From positions 143,151,041 through 143,215,040 of the forward strand of contig NC_081406.1 in assembly GCF_030272615.1 (NCBI RefSeq): 64,000 nucleotides of DNA. The letters are read 5' to 3'. The stretch is from Cryptomeria japonica. Its lineage: Eukaryota; Streptophyta; Pinopsida; Cupressales; Cupressaceae. Position numbers and translations under genes: made by a program. Under the pieces are notes generated by a model. That model was not told the origin of the DNA. It made no database searches and was given only the letters and a program-made list of their open reading frames with translations. Positions 1-11,597 of this stretch are shown in pieces (positions within the stretch are counted from its first letter, which is position 1; the number at the start of each line of letters is the position of its first letter).

Positions 1-735
1 CTCACCATAGGTTGATATATGCTATGGTTAACAGTAATGATTTTAGTATCATGAGGAAATTTAAAACACTTATGAACAATAGAAGCGGTCGGTTTCATGG
101 AAGAGAGCCAAGGATTTCCCAACTTCACACGAAATTGATAAGAAGTGGGAATGATAGCAAAGACAACATCTAAGCATTTAGTGCCAACATCAATAAGAAG
201 TACGATAGAACCAATAGCAAGACAAGAGAAGCCATAAAAAACTCTAACTATCACATCAGTTTCATCATATGTCACTTGATGTAATTGCAAAGTATAAAGA
301 AATTCTTCAGTTATCACATTAACTATGCAAGCTAGATCAATTAGCACCCCTCGAGAGGGTATACCTTTGATTTTTGCAGTTATGTAAAGCAGGCCATCAA
401 GTGCTTCAATAGTCTCACTAGGATCAGATGTAATGCATAAGTCCTTAGGAAGTTCATTTTTATCAATAAGGTTCACCACATTATTAGACTCAAGTCCAAC
501 ATCATTAGGAGAGAAGGCAACACGATCAATCTCAATCACATTAGTGGAATCGAAAGGTAAAGAATCAGTGAAAATTTGAAGGTTTTGATTAGGAGGAGCT
601 ACTGATTTATTTCCTTTATCATTCACACTAGCCACAGATATGGTATTGTTATCAATTAAGTCTTCAATTTTACTTCTAAAGGAATAACACTTTTTCAGTG
701 TCATGAGCAAGTTGATGATGGTATTGGCAAAAGGA
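1..735 (-). pseudogene. Gypsy aspartic protease relic
   Basis: The minus strand translates almost without interruption across this interval. It contains a degraded retropepsin active-site segment near 330-360 (VLIDLACIVNVITEEF, where families usually have VLID-G-S/C-NVIT) and the distal block GNPWL near 100, equivalent to the usual GRPWL. The active-site Gly/Ser positions are altered, so the enzyme would probably be inactive. The acidic stretch before the active site resembles a gag-protease linker. It follows the gag relic directly. The family is clear from the order of motifs; the lineage within Gypsy is uncertain. Confidence 0.7.
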
Positions 736-1063
736 TTTGGCATCATAAGAATGTGGAAAAGGCTTAGTTGTATCAATTAGTTTAATAAGGGAATTTTTAA
801 CACACTCCTTTGTAACAATTGTGACATACTACTATGCAAAGATTAATTAAGAGGAGTGAATTCTTTTATAAAGTATTTGGACAAAGGAGGCACACCTGTT
901 GTTGTGGCTAATACTTGAGTGTTGTTGTTGTCATTGAATTTGATGAATCCTTTATTCGGTTTGAACTTCACAAAAGGTTGTTGAGCACTTTCACTTTTAT
1001 CACTTGGAGCTATTTAAGAGGATTGTTCCAATTGACTCACGGTAAGCTAATAATTGTGAAGTA

Positions 1064-2433
1064 TCATGCACAATTGTTTAAAAGAAGTAAACTTAGAAAA
1101 AAGAAGTTTATCCCTAATATTTTTTTGCAAATTAGAAAAAAAAATCTTTGAATATCTTGATCAGGCACATGAAAAGAAATTTGAGAATACAAATGTTTAT
1201 ATCTACCAATAAAATCAGTCACTTTTTCTATAACACCTTGCTTACAATGCATCAAATTTGTCAAAGTGATTTTAGAACAAATATTATTGTGAAATTGTTG
1301 AATGGAAGCATTATCCAATTGTTGAAGTGAAGTAAAAGAATGAGAAGGCAAAGAACAATACCATTGCAAAGATTTATCCCTTAATGTTCTAGTAAATAAT
1401 TTAACCAACAATCTTTGATCATGATCAAAGTCACTACACAAAGTTTGAAATGTTTACACATCAGTCAAGGGGTCACCTTTTACATTATAAAGTTCCAATT
1501 GAGGGACTTCAACATGTTTAGGAGGGACAACTCGGACAATGTAATTGGATAATGGGCTCACTACATCAAATGTGAGCACATTATAATTAGATTGGTTCAT
1601 AGAAGCAATTAGTTGTTACAAGGAAGACACTTTTTGGGCTAGACTATTGATGGTAGCTTTAGTACAAGGATTAAAATTAGACATGTTGGATTGAGGAGAG
1701 TAAACATTGTTGAATGAAGGAAGGGGTTGAGTATAAGGAGGGATATTGTTATATGAAGGTGGGAGTTGAGAATAAGGAGGTGGAACACTATGATAGGTAG
1801 GTATGGGAGATGATTGGGTAACAAATGGAAGACTCATAGTAGGAGGAATGAAGGAATTATGATTAGAGGAGTTTCCCCCTTGACTAATACTTGTAGGTAT
1901 GCCATTTTTTGTAGAAGTGGCCATGATGTTTGATGTTAAAATGGGAACACTAGCCATAGGGGTAGTCAAAGGAATGGAATGATTAACTTGACTAGGAGGT
2001 TGTGTATAACAAAGGACTTCAACACAACTCTTCATGGGAATAATATTAGTATCAACAATATGAGAAATACCATGCAAGACATCAACACCAAGTTTATCAC
2101 TTTGAACCATCTTTTCAATCATTCAATCAATGGGAGAGCTTCACTTTCCAAGTATTGTTGACTCATCCATTGTTGAATATTTTCAAATTGATTGACAATC
2201 TTCTCCAATTGGTCAACGAAAACCCTAGTTAGTGATTCATCCATATGATGAGAATTATGAAAATAATGAGGATAGAAAGGGACATTTGTAGGATTGCTCG
2301 AACCACCAACATCCTCATGAAACAAGTTACCCAAATTAGGTTCCATCTCCTCGCTAATTAAACCTTGGGAAGCCTTAATTCTACAACTTCTCATGAGGAT
2401 ATTATAGGCTAGACTAATAATAGTAAAACTCAT
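1064..2433 (-). pseudogene. Gypsy gag relic with proline/tyrosine-rich segment
   Basis: Three minus-strand pieces make up one former gag. The N-terminal part (2433-2119) is polar. The middle (2122-1616) is rich in Pro, Tyr and Ser, with PPPY, PPSY and PPY motifs around 1700-1800. The C-terminal part (1441-1064) carries a capsid-like block, FTRTLRDKSLQWYCSLP, matching the pattern of the retrotransposon gag family (LxGxAxxWYxSLP). A frameshift near 2120 and stops near 1616 and 1459 separate the pieces. No zinc knuckle is readable before the protease. Gag would form the virus-like particle around element RNA. Confidence 0.7.
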
Positions 2434-2559
2434 GCACTGAGGGAGGGAAATTTGAAATTGGAAATTTGCAAAGTAATTGAATAATCCAGAATTTTAGAAA
2501 AAATGATTACTCAATTAAATAAGCAAATTGATTGAAAAGATGAAAAATTATGCAATCCC

Positions 2560-3210
2560 CTAGGAAATTGAAATTTAAAATTACGGTTTTGCTAAAATAA
2601 CCTCTGAATTTAAATTTAAAATTACCCACTAGGAGATAGAAATTTAAATTTAAAATTGGGGCTAAAAATAACCTCTTAATTTTGAAATTCAAAATTTTAA
2701 ATGATCTAAAGGAAATTTAAATTTTAAATTAGGGCTTTATAAAAAGAACCTCTTAAAATTTAAATTTAAAATGTGATGTTGAAATTTGAGAATTGAAATA
2801 ATCAATTTAAATCTAAAAATTAGGGCTCTTTTAATTAACCACTTAATTTTAAAATTTGAAATTTGAAATTTCATACAAGATCACAATTTTGAATTTGAAA
2901 CAAATTTGAAATGGGAAATTCAAAATTTAAACAACCCATGAGCTTAATTTTTAAAATATTAAAATTATGGTTTTTGAAATAAACCACTTAATTTTAAAAT
3001 TTAAATGTCAAATTTGACTTGCAAGTGAAATTTTGAATTTTTGAAATTGAAAAATACTCCGATCTAAAACAATTAATCCAAACTAAGAAATTCACAAGCT
3101 CAATTTTGAAATTAAAAATTAGGGTTTTAGTGAAATTAACCTCTAAATTTTTAAAATTTGCAAGGAACTCAAACTTGTAAATCAAAACTTGAATTTTAAG
3201 TTGCGTAAAC
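2560..3210 (-). repeat. Degenerate AT-rich repeats in the Gypsy leader
   Basis: A recurring block, about attagggcttttn(0-8)aaccacttaatttt embedded in AAATTTAAA-type runs, appears near 2580, 2656, 2733, 2818, 2963 and 3117, at spacings of about 75-155 bases. It lies between the primer-binding-like site and gag, so it is the untranslated leader of the element. No reading frame is seen. Confidence 0.55.
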
Positions 3211-3247
3211 AATAAGCTCTGAGAACATAAATTAAAAATAAGGGTGT

Positions 3248-3265
3248 AAGGCATCGGGTTCACCA
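3248..3265 (-). other. Candidate primer binding site
   Basis: On the minus strand the LTR ends in TACA, followed by a 3-nt spacer and TGGTGAACCCGATGCC. A TGG start immediately downstream of an LTR is the expected form of a tRNA primer site. I cannot name the tRNA; it is not the usual initiator-Met type. Confidence 0.5.
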
Positions 3266-3268
3266 AAA

Positions 3269-4412
3269 TGTAAAGGTGAAAATTGACTTAGGATTGCAAC
3301 ATAAAAAGGAGAAACCATTAAATCAATTTCACTTGAGAAACATTACATTCAAAAGAGGAAGGGAATCCACTAGATTCAATGATGTCATATAAAAATTGAA
3401 TACTTAATGGATTGAATTAATTTTTATTTCCTCTTTTGTAAGTTGAAATGCTAAATTAAGGTAAAATGCTGAATTATGAAGGAAAAACTACAAAAACAGT
3501 GAGCTACAAATGTAGGATTTTTGCATGCACCTGGATTTGAGCAATATATGCAGATTCAGATCTAATCCTTGAAAAAGTTCCAAAAATGTCAGAACCATGG
3601 TGGTGGGCTCCTTGGTCCTCCTACTCTTCCACACATCGAATAGGGTTGATTCATTTGTGCAAATAATGCTTATTCTAAAGATCACAACTCCATCCTATTT
3701 CCTACACACATAAAGAGTGAAAAAAGGTTGGGAATAGGGGCTTGCCTTAAGTCAAACATCGGTTTTGGAATTAACCATGAAATTGAAATAAATGTAATTG
3801 AAATGACTATAATAAAAGATTCTCCTTTTGAGGGAGATGCTGAATTATGACTAAAAATTGAATGATGATTTCTCCTTGTGAAGTTTTGCTTGCCTCCACA
3901 TGGAAATAGGTTTTATGAATTCTTCAACAAAATAGGATAAATGATGTCTTCTTCAATGTTTGAATCTTGACTTTATTGTTGTTCCAAGGCTTGAAGGAAG
4001 ACTACAAATACTCGATTGCTCTTAAGTTCTTGAATTCTTGATCTCATGTATGCTTTCTTGATTTCCATCTCTTCAAATGAGAGGGGAAACCCTCTTCATA
4101 TACCTTCCTGTCGGGAAAATTTACTAATTTTTTGACATGAGCTAACATGAAGAGGGGAATTCTACTCATTTTTTAAATGCTAAAATGGGTTTAAAGAGGG
4201 CCCAATTTAGGGAGGACCAGGGTGCTACACCCTAGTCCTACCTTATTTCGGGTTAGGATTAAGGTGCATAATGAGTGGAAAATCAAGGTTTGTGTCATTT
4301 ATGAGGTGTATGAGTATAATCAAGTCTTCAAACAGGCCAAGGGGCACAAACACTAAGGTGAAGACTCAAATGTGGTCAAAATTGCAAAGGGGTGCAATTT
4401 TAGGTTGCTACA
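3269..4412 (-). repeat. LTR of the Gypsy element at the left edge
   Basis: On the minus strand it opens TGTAGCAACC (4412) and closes ...TTTACA (3269), which gives the TG...CA termini and a length of 1144 bp. An alternative start is a second TGTAGCACC at 4229. The longer version is preferred because sequence just outside 4412 (acacaagatttacgt) matches an independent repeat seen near 8260 and 8815. Only one LTR is in the window. Confidence 0.65.
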
Positions 4413-5204
4413 ACAACACAAGATTTACGTAGAGAAACCCTTACAAGATAAAAAAATTCCAAGAAGAGAGGTCAAGTATGTATTATCCGTGATAAAAATA
4501 TTACCATATATTCACTTTCATTCCTCCTTATTTTTCTTTAATTTGACAACACTTTGTTACTTCTCTAATTGATAAAAAGTTATTACATTCTACTAACCCA
4601 AGGCAACAATTTATTGAAGAGTTGGTGTGATAAATTCACTATAGATTCCATAAATAAGAGGAAAACATCATCTGCACTTAGTGGATAGCCTATAAACTTA
4701 GTAAAAAATAATAAATCTTCACATGGCCTACCCATGGGTAATTAAAAATGGTCAAACCTAATCGTCCATAACTCCCCAATAGCTCTTACGGCTCAATCTT
4801 AGAACATACAAATATGTGTGCCCAACTTAAGATAGCATGCAAATGAAATATATCAACATGCACAGACATGCAAGTCTAGGTGGTCTCTACCCAAAAAGTA
4901 AATTCTAGAAGGAATACTGTCCTAGAAGACACTTTAATTACCATTAAAAAGAGTCTACCTTTATGGAATACAATTAAACTATTTTACAGGAAATAAATAT
5001 TAAATATGTTGGCTCTCATGTACCCTAGAACACTTTCCAAGGAATTTGAAGATTCATAGGGATGACATGGGAATTTAAGCTTAATTTGACCTATCTTAAT
5101 AGAGTTCATTCAAATTTGTACATTTGTAATAAAACAACAGTGTAAAATTGAACAGGGTTGTAGGTGTGTTGAGTAGGAGGAAACTACTAATATATATGAA
5201 GATA
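4413..5204. other. Non-genic stretch, repeat fragment at left end
   Basis: The first 40 or so bases resemble part of the 8185-9290 repeat unit. The remainder is AT-rich with no reading frame, RNA gene or terminal repeat that I can support. Confidence 0.5.
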
Positions 5205-6418
5205 GTTGTAATGGGTTTTTATAAGCTGGAACACTTGTATGAGAATGACTTTGAATTTGTAGAATCTTAGAAAGCAAGTAGAGAATCGATAGTGAGCAAC
5301 AAAAATAAGTGGTTGGATTATTTCCTTTAATATGATATATTCTTCATAGGGAATAAATTGTGCATACACAAGAGTTCGATGTGATATAACTTGATCAAGC
5401 ATAAACATAGTGGTGGACTAGTACAACACTTTAGCATTGATAAGAAAAGATCTTTTGTGAGTTGACATTACTTTTGGCCTCAAGTTTATAAGGATATAAG
5501 TAAATTTATTCAATAATTTAGAATATTTCAAGTTGCAAAAGGAAGTAGTTAGAATGTTGGAATGCACCAACCTTTAACTATACGAAAGAGACCTTGGGAG
5601 GATATCAATATGGATTTCATAATGGGATTACCAAATACACAGAGAGGACATGAATACATATTTTTCAGTAGTGGATCAATTTTTCAAGATGGCGTATTTA
5701 ATTTCTTGTAAGAAGACACATGATTCTATACATATTGTTGACTTATTTTTCAAGGAGATCATGAGATTGCATGGTTTACCAAATAGTATCATTTTAGACA
5801 AGGATAACAAGTTCACCATATATTATTGGAAATTATTATCAAAGAAGATGAAGATGGACCTAAAGTTCAGTCTGACGTTTCACCCACATACTAATGGAAA
5901 AATAGAGGTAGTAAATAATATTTTGGTTAACTTTTTGAGATATTTAGTAGGAGATGAGTTGCGAAATTGGGATATAATCCTATCGTAGGTCAAGTTTGCA
6001 TACAATAACTCAATTAATAGGATTATAAGGAGAAAACCATATGATATTGTGATCAGATTGCATCCCAGGGGATTTTTAGATGCTAAATCTAAAATGAGCA
6101 TGGAAGTAGAGGAATTTGTAGGCTACATGGAAACATTGCATAGCCAAGTCAAAGATAATTTGGAGACAATTAACAATAGATGTATGGGTCAAGAATATGA
6201 GAGGAAGAGACACAAAGAATTAGTAGTTAGGGATGAAGTTGTGGTATATCTGTATATTTTTAGTAGGAACATACAACAAGTTGAAGATGAAAAAATTTTG
6301 GCCCATGCAATTTTTTTAGAAAGTTCAACTCAAGGAATGGTCAAAAAGTGGAGCTACCAAAGGGATTTGGCATATTATCCATATCCAACATTGCATGTTT
6401 TCATCAATATCATGGAGG
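5205..6418 (+). pseudogene. Chromovirus integrase relic
   Basis: The plus strand reads through the RNase H-integrase linker (LYEND-like, near 5225), a degraded HHCC region (KHSGGL, then HYFWPQVYKDISKF), the catalytic core (NMDFIMGLP at about 5610, LDKDNKF at about 5795, HPHTNGKIEV at about 5885) and the C-terminal region ending with FNIA-like sequence near 6400. The Asp-Asp-Glu residues are recognisable, but several stops and at least two frameshifts break the frame. The C-terminal wording (GTYNKLKMKK near 6270) is typical of chromoviral integrases. No RT lies upstream, so only the 3' end of pol is here. It abuts a minus-strand gag-protease relic. Confidence 0.75.
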
Positions 6419-6429
6419 TTAGTCAATAC

Positions 6430-7851
6430 ATAATTTTTTTCAAGGAGCAACTATATATCATAGCAACAACAAGACACAATGCTATGCATAGGACCCCGAA
6501 TAGAGAACACAAAGATCCACTGTGGTGGTACATACACCCAAATCCAACACACAACCATGCACAAAGGAATCTATTGCCAACTTGGACCCCGTAACCAACT
6601 CAACCTGCCACCTATCATCTTTCTTTGTCATAGCAAGCCCACATTTCTCTACTATAGATGGAGAAATGAAAGAAATCTAAAGCACCCGAATCAAATAATA
6701 TTGAGCAAGAGATACCACCTATCTCACCTATGATCTCAACAACTGTAGTTTGGTGCTCAACCTAACATATATCAACTGCCACAAATATAAAATGAGATCT
6801 CCCTACATCACCTACTATGGGCTTTGAAGCAACTGGCCTCTAACTTGACATCTAAGGATAATGAACAACAATATGTCCCTATCGAACACAAGTGAAGAAA
6901 ATCCCTTTACTGAAGCTCTTGTAACTAGGGGTGTGCTAGGCTGTTGAGCACTACCTCTGCTAGAATCTTGCTGAAAGCTTTGTGCTAGCTGAGAAGGAAA
7001 TGATTGTCTATCTCGTCACCTATTGTGATTCCTATCAGTCTGCGACCTAGAGCCACAAACAAAACTCTGACTCTGAGGATATTTCTTCTGATACTACTGA
7101 CCAATCCTGAAGGAAGAGGGATAACTCCGGGAAAAACTTGAGGCTTGTGGCTGTGCATCTCTCACAACTGATCCTGAAGATGGAGTACTAGCTGTTTGCA
7201 CACCTGGTGTACCTCCCAAAGACAGTCAAATTCTCCTCAACCAAGTGTGCCTTCTACATAGATACCTCCATAGTCTTGGGCCTGAGAATCTAAACCCCAC
7301 CATTGATACGGTCATTAAGACCTCTAATAAAAATGTTACACCAACATAACCTCATCATCCACTATCCCAGTGTACTACTTAAGTTCTCGTACTGTTCAAC
7401 TATCATATGGGTGCATAGAAAAACACCTACCCATATCTAGAAGCCAAGTCTCTGCCTCCATGCTACTGCTAGAACCATCAAAAGTGGGAGGACAAGACCT
7501 AAGACGATCTCCCATGTGACCCACTGTAATTGCATCTTGATCCGAAATTGCATCAACTCTCCTCCAAGGTGAACACGAACAATCCCTCTCTTGCTCTTGA
7601 TACCGAACTCTATCCTTATGTTTGGAATGATGAGGCTCCTCTTACTTATTCTCCTCTTGTCTCAGTCCCAAATGACTAAGAAGCACTTGAAGCACATTAA
7701 TCAATTGTGAAATTGCATCACCCTAGGCTCCTTCCTCTTGATGGTCATGCAACTACTCCTCATGGAATGACTCTTCAGAAACCTCAGGATGAGGATTCCA
7801 TCAAGTACCCATATGACCACCATGTCCACGACCTCTACCTCTAGACGACAT
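6430..7851 (-). pseudogene. Chromovirus gag-protease relic
   Basis: From a minus-strand ATG at 7851 the reading frame begins MSSRGRGRG, a common gag start in plant chromoviruses. It continues through a capsid-like segment (PPTFDGSS, then AETWLLDMGRCF) and an LRGLNDRI/RPKTME-type block, a Gln/Ser-rich stretch and a broken zinc knuckle near 6880. A protease follows, with ILFDSGA near 6650 and downstream blocks in shifted frames. Many stops and frameshifts show decay. It stops where the opposite-strand integrase relic begins, and RT and RNase H are absent between them. Confidence 0.7.
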
Positions 7852-8184
7852 CTTGTCTAACCAAGATGCAAAAGAAATATAAGATGAAATCTAGGGCATC
7901 TAATGCAAGAAAACAACTAGCAAGGATAACCATTTAATACATATCATCCTCTACCATAGGAAGTGATACCGATGTTCCCTTTTTTCTTAAGCGTCAAAGA
8001 GGTAACTTCCTTACTCTTCTTTTTTTAGTAGGAATAAGCAACTCCTTCCTAATAATTTCCACAAAATCCTCAAAATTCTCTTCATTGTCCCAATCCTTAA
8101 TGGACCCCACCCTTTGTATAAGGGAATCCTCATCATAGGTTTCTAATGAGCACAAGCTTATACTAAGAAGGGCGGAGAATCAAT
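7852..8184 (-). other. Upstream region of the gag relic
   Basis: An acidic minus-strand reading frame of about 50 codons (WDNEENFEDFVEIIRKEL and similar) is visible near 8150-8010, but I do not recognise it. No LTR end or primer-binding site is visible. Confidence 0.3.
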
Positions 8185-9290
8185 ATAAGGTAATCTTTTA
8201 CTTTTTCAACTTAATAATCACAATACTATCAACATAAACAATTAAAAACACAAGAACACAATATTTACATGGAAACACTCACAAGAGAAAACCCAAGCAA
8301 AAAAAAAATTCTTACATAAGGTTCTCTTACAAAATTTGTAGGCACCAACCTACTAGAGACACAAATCACACCTATATTTGTAAGCACCAACCCACTATAG
8401 ACACCAATTCCCACTATTGAGCACCGACTCTACAAGAGACACCAATCTCTTCTTCTAGGAGATGTTGACCCCCAAAATAAGGTTCCACCTTCTAAAACAC
8501 ACGTCTTCAATTGATAATGGACAATTCAATCTCCTTTATCTTAATTTTATATTCCTTATAGAATCTTTCTCCTTTAATGAATAATACTCATTAAATTCTT
8601 CACAAAATCTACCTTGAACAATTATTCTTCTCTCCTCATCCATGTCATTGTGTTCAAAATAATGGATCTTCACATAACGCACATATTCTCTTCATAAATC
8701 TACTGGTGTATATATGATATAAATTATTCACTCTACATGTATAAGATAATCTTTTACTTTTTCAACTTAATAATCACATACTATTAACATAAACAATTAA
8801 AACACAAGAACACAAGATTTACGTGGAAACCCTTGCAAGAGAAAATCCAGGTAAAAAGATTTTCTTCTATAAGATTCTCTTACAAATTTTGTAGGCACCA
8901 ACCTACTTGAGACACAAATTGCACCTATTTTTTTGGCACCAACCCACTAGAGACACCAATCCCCACTACTGAGCACGAACTCAACAAGAGATGCCAATCT
9001 CTTCTTCAAGCAAACGTCGACCTCAAAATAAGGTTTCAAATTTTGAAACAAATGTCTTCAATTGGCAATGGACAATTCAATCTCCTTTATCTTAATCTTA
9101 TATGCCTTCTAGAGTCTTTCTCCTTTAATGAATGATACTCATAAAATTCTTCACAAAATCCGCCTTGAACAATTATTCTTCTCTCCTCATCAATTTCCTC
9201 GTGTTTGAATAATGGATCTTCACACAATGCACATATTATCTTCATAAATCTACTGATGTATATATGATATAAATTATTTACTCTACACAC
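8185..9290. repeat. Tandem duplication, two copies of a 556-bp unit
   Basis: Copy 1 is 8185-8740 and copy 2 is 8741-9290. Each begins ataag(g/a)(t/a)aatctttta and ends aaattatt(c/t)actctaca. They share blocks such as aggcaccaacctact and caatggacaattcaatctcc with scattered substitutions and small indels. No protein is encoded. The block aacacaagatttacgtggaaaccc also occurs at 4413-4450, so this is a dispersed family. Confidence 0.75.
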
Positions 9291-9798
9291 TTTCTCCACA
9301 TACTTCTCATTCTATTTATATCTTTATGTCTCTATGAAGACATACATCCTTTTGAAGAGTGATATCCTTTTAAATAGACATGACTTTTGTTAACATTCCT
9401 TAATCTTCATTGTTGTGTATTGAAAGCTTTAATTATTTTATTTTAAAATAAATTAATCGCTACTCCTCTAAATGTTCCTTAATCTATTTTTGGCTGATAT
9501 AAACTTTGTTTATATATGTTCCTTTGTGGGTGCCAAAGGGTGATCAACCCATTCACATATAAATTCAATTCCTTTTAATTTGCTCAAGATGGCAACAACA
9601 CTAGAAGGATCGGCCTAAGGAAGATGGAGATTCCTTAAATAGTCAAACCCAAAAAGAATCAACAATATTATTTTAATTCTAGCATTTTAATTTGTATTTT
9701 TTTTCATTAAATAAACTCAACATTGTCATAATGAAGTTGACCATCTTTAATAATTGTAGTAAAAAATTTGGTAGCCTTTAGCCTTTAGACTTTGTCCA
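9291..9798. other. Non-genic stretch
   Basis: AT-rich sequence with no supported feature. Confidence 0.5.
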
Positions 9799-10541
9799 TC
9801 ATATGATTTTTTCTATTGACAAAATGCTCTTCTCACCTTTGACATCAATGTCAGTGTTCTTGTCAACAATTTTGTGCGCGTACACCTTCAACATCAATGG
9901 CAATATTTGCAATGGTTTCAACAGCTTGGGTTTTTTTAGTTTATTATATATTCTACCTAGGTTGGCCCTATAGGGGGTTAGAGATTTCGTGTGGCTGATA
10001 ATAAGCATAACAAGCCTCTCATGGATGATGGGAAATTTGGGATTTTTTCTATGCTTATATATAGAAAGCTCAACCAAGGTTGAACAATAAAATGACAAGG
10101 AAACTAAGATTTTATGCCCAAAATGATTCAACAAATCAAAATGATATTCATAATTATTCTTAAACCACCCCTCAAGGGTCATGTACCTCATTATCTACTC
10201 CATAATCGCATCCCAAATGTGTTTAACAAAGGTTCTCTCATAACCAAAGTGGAGCTTGACTAATTTCCTCCTTTCGTTATCCTTGAAGAAAATTTGCATT
10301 GCTACTTCTCCTACTTTTAAATCTTTGAAGATTTTTCTTCCCTCTCTGAAAAGCCCAAACACCTGAGCACTCAACTCTTTGTTGATAGTCAACTCCCATC
10401 CAAACATTGAGATAGTTCTATTCTTCTATGTGCTCTCTATAATTTTGGTGGCTTCGGGGTCATGCCTATGGAGATTTTCTATATATAAAGTAAGTCCCCA
10501 CTCATTCAATAGCTTCCATATTTGACGTCTACGATGGATGC
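9799..10541 (-). pseudogene. Relic of an unknown repeat-associated protein (family member A)
   Basis: The minus strand is open from about 10541 to 9799 except for two in-frame TAG codons (one near 10440, one at 10195-10197), about 245 codons in all. Its order of blocks is IWKLLNEWGLTLYIENL, MFGWELTINKEL, a KIFKD/FFKDNE segment, an IMRYMTLEGWF helix, YHFDLLNHFGHKILVSL and a C-terminal PIIHERLVMLII. I recognise no catalytic motif. The order resembles two other loci here (24229-27467 and 62416-63110). It may derive from a gag-associated or plant-transposon-type protein. It lies just downstream of a LINE relic on the same strand but need not belong to it. Confidence 0.5.
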
Positions 10542-10869
10542 CAACACAATTGGTAGGTTCAATACAATTGTCTTTCTCCTACCATCCTTTTTAGATTGTA
10601 CACAATCCTCTTATTAAGGCCCTGCTCTTCATCTTTATTGTTAATAAAGGCACTTCTTAAGTTCTTCCTCAAAAATACATGAGTTTCTATCTAGAGAATT
10701 TGAACACAAATAAGAGTGCCCATAAAATGTGTGAGCTTACTATTAATCGTTAAAGGGATGTCAACCATATACTTCATTGTAATAGATGAAATAATCGGAA
10801 ATAGTGTTTCTGGCTTTTGGAGGGATAACATTGTAATCCTCCAACATAAAAACCTACCACTTATCACAC
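10542..10869. other. Spacer between LINE RNase H relic and unknown relic
   Basis: Minus-strand continuation after the RNase H relic, with frequent stops. It may be the LINE 3' end, but no poly(A) tail or target duplication is evident. Confidence 0.35.
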
Positions 10870-11391
10870 ACCCAAATTGGAAAATGCATCAGCCACCTTA
10901 TTACCTTCACACAACATGTGGTAAAACTCCACCTCCTCAAAATCTTTAGCCAGCTCAACAAAATAATTTATGAAGGGTTTTATCATCTAGATAGGCTTTT
11001 GAATGCTTTTTAGGTAGCTAATAATATTTAGAACATCCCCTTCCACACACACTTTCATGAATCCTCTAGGATGTACTTATTTAATGCTATGAAAAGTAGC
11101 AACAAATTTGGCATAGTGATTAACTGAGAACCCAAAGGAATAACCACTGCCACAAGAAACCTATCATTCACATTTCCAAGAACTCCTCCACCCCCCGTTG
11201 GCGCAAGGTTACCTTTGGTCACCCCATAAAAGTTAATTTTATTCCACCCCTCAAATGGAGGCTTCTAAAGAATTCCCTCTAAACTTGGTTACATGCTTAA
11301 ATGAGATAGAAATGTCAAATTGATGATTCTAGCCATTTACCACTAGAAGATCATAAAAGAAAACTCCATTCTTTGTATGCTTAGATGTTTT

Positions 11392-11538
11392 TGTTGCAAG
11401 GTGTGCGTCCTTGGTCTCTATGCAACACAAACAGTGGGTTTGTGAAATGGCTTAACTGCCTCCCGTGGATTTGTGTTTGGTGGTTGTAGCGGGCATTGAC
11501 AAGTTGACCTTTTGGTGCAATGACAATCGTACCCAACA
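11392..11538 (+). repeat. TRIM 5' LTR
   Basis: 147 bp, TG...CA ends. It is directly followed by the primer binding site at 11541. Confidence 0.85.
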
Positions 11539-11540
11539 AA

Positions 11541-11559
11541 TGGTATCAGAGTTGGGTCC
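11541..11559 (+). other. TRIM primer binding site (initiator-Met tRNA type)
   Basis: TGGTATCAGAG followed by TTGGGTCC, 2 nt after the 5' LTR. Confidence 0.8.
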
Positions 11560-11597
11560 CAGGTTCAAACCCTGCTTGCACTGAGTGGGTGGGGGAT

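Larger units (their letters stand above)
1..4412 (-). mobile_element. Gypsy LTR retrotransposon, 5' part (cut by window edge)
   Basis: Reading the minus strand from 4412 downwards gives an LTR, a primer-binding-like site, an AT-rich leader, a gag relic and an aspartic-protease relic, which is the order of a Ty3/Gypsy element. Reverse transcriptase, integrase and the second LTR would lie to the left of the window. Frameshifts and stops break every coding part, so the copy is dead. The outer end at 4412 abuts sequence resembling the 556-bp repeat at 8185-9290, which suggests insertion into that repeat family. The target duplication cannot be tested because the other end is missing. Confidence 0.8.

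Noticed and set aside
4229-4412. LTR end at 4229 (TGTAGCACC on the minus strand)
   Set aside because: Possible, but the outer end at 4412 also starts TGTAGCAACC and abuts an independent repeat, so the longer LTR is preferred.
11541-11580. tRNA-like fragment (TGGTATCAGAG...GGTTCAAACCC)
   Set aside because: The first part is a primer binding site. GGTTCAAACCC resembles a tRNA T-arm, but no cloverleaf can be built in the 59-bp interior.
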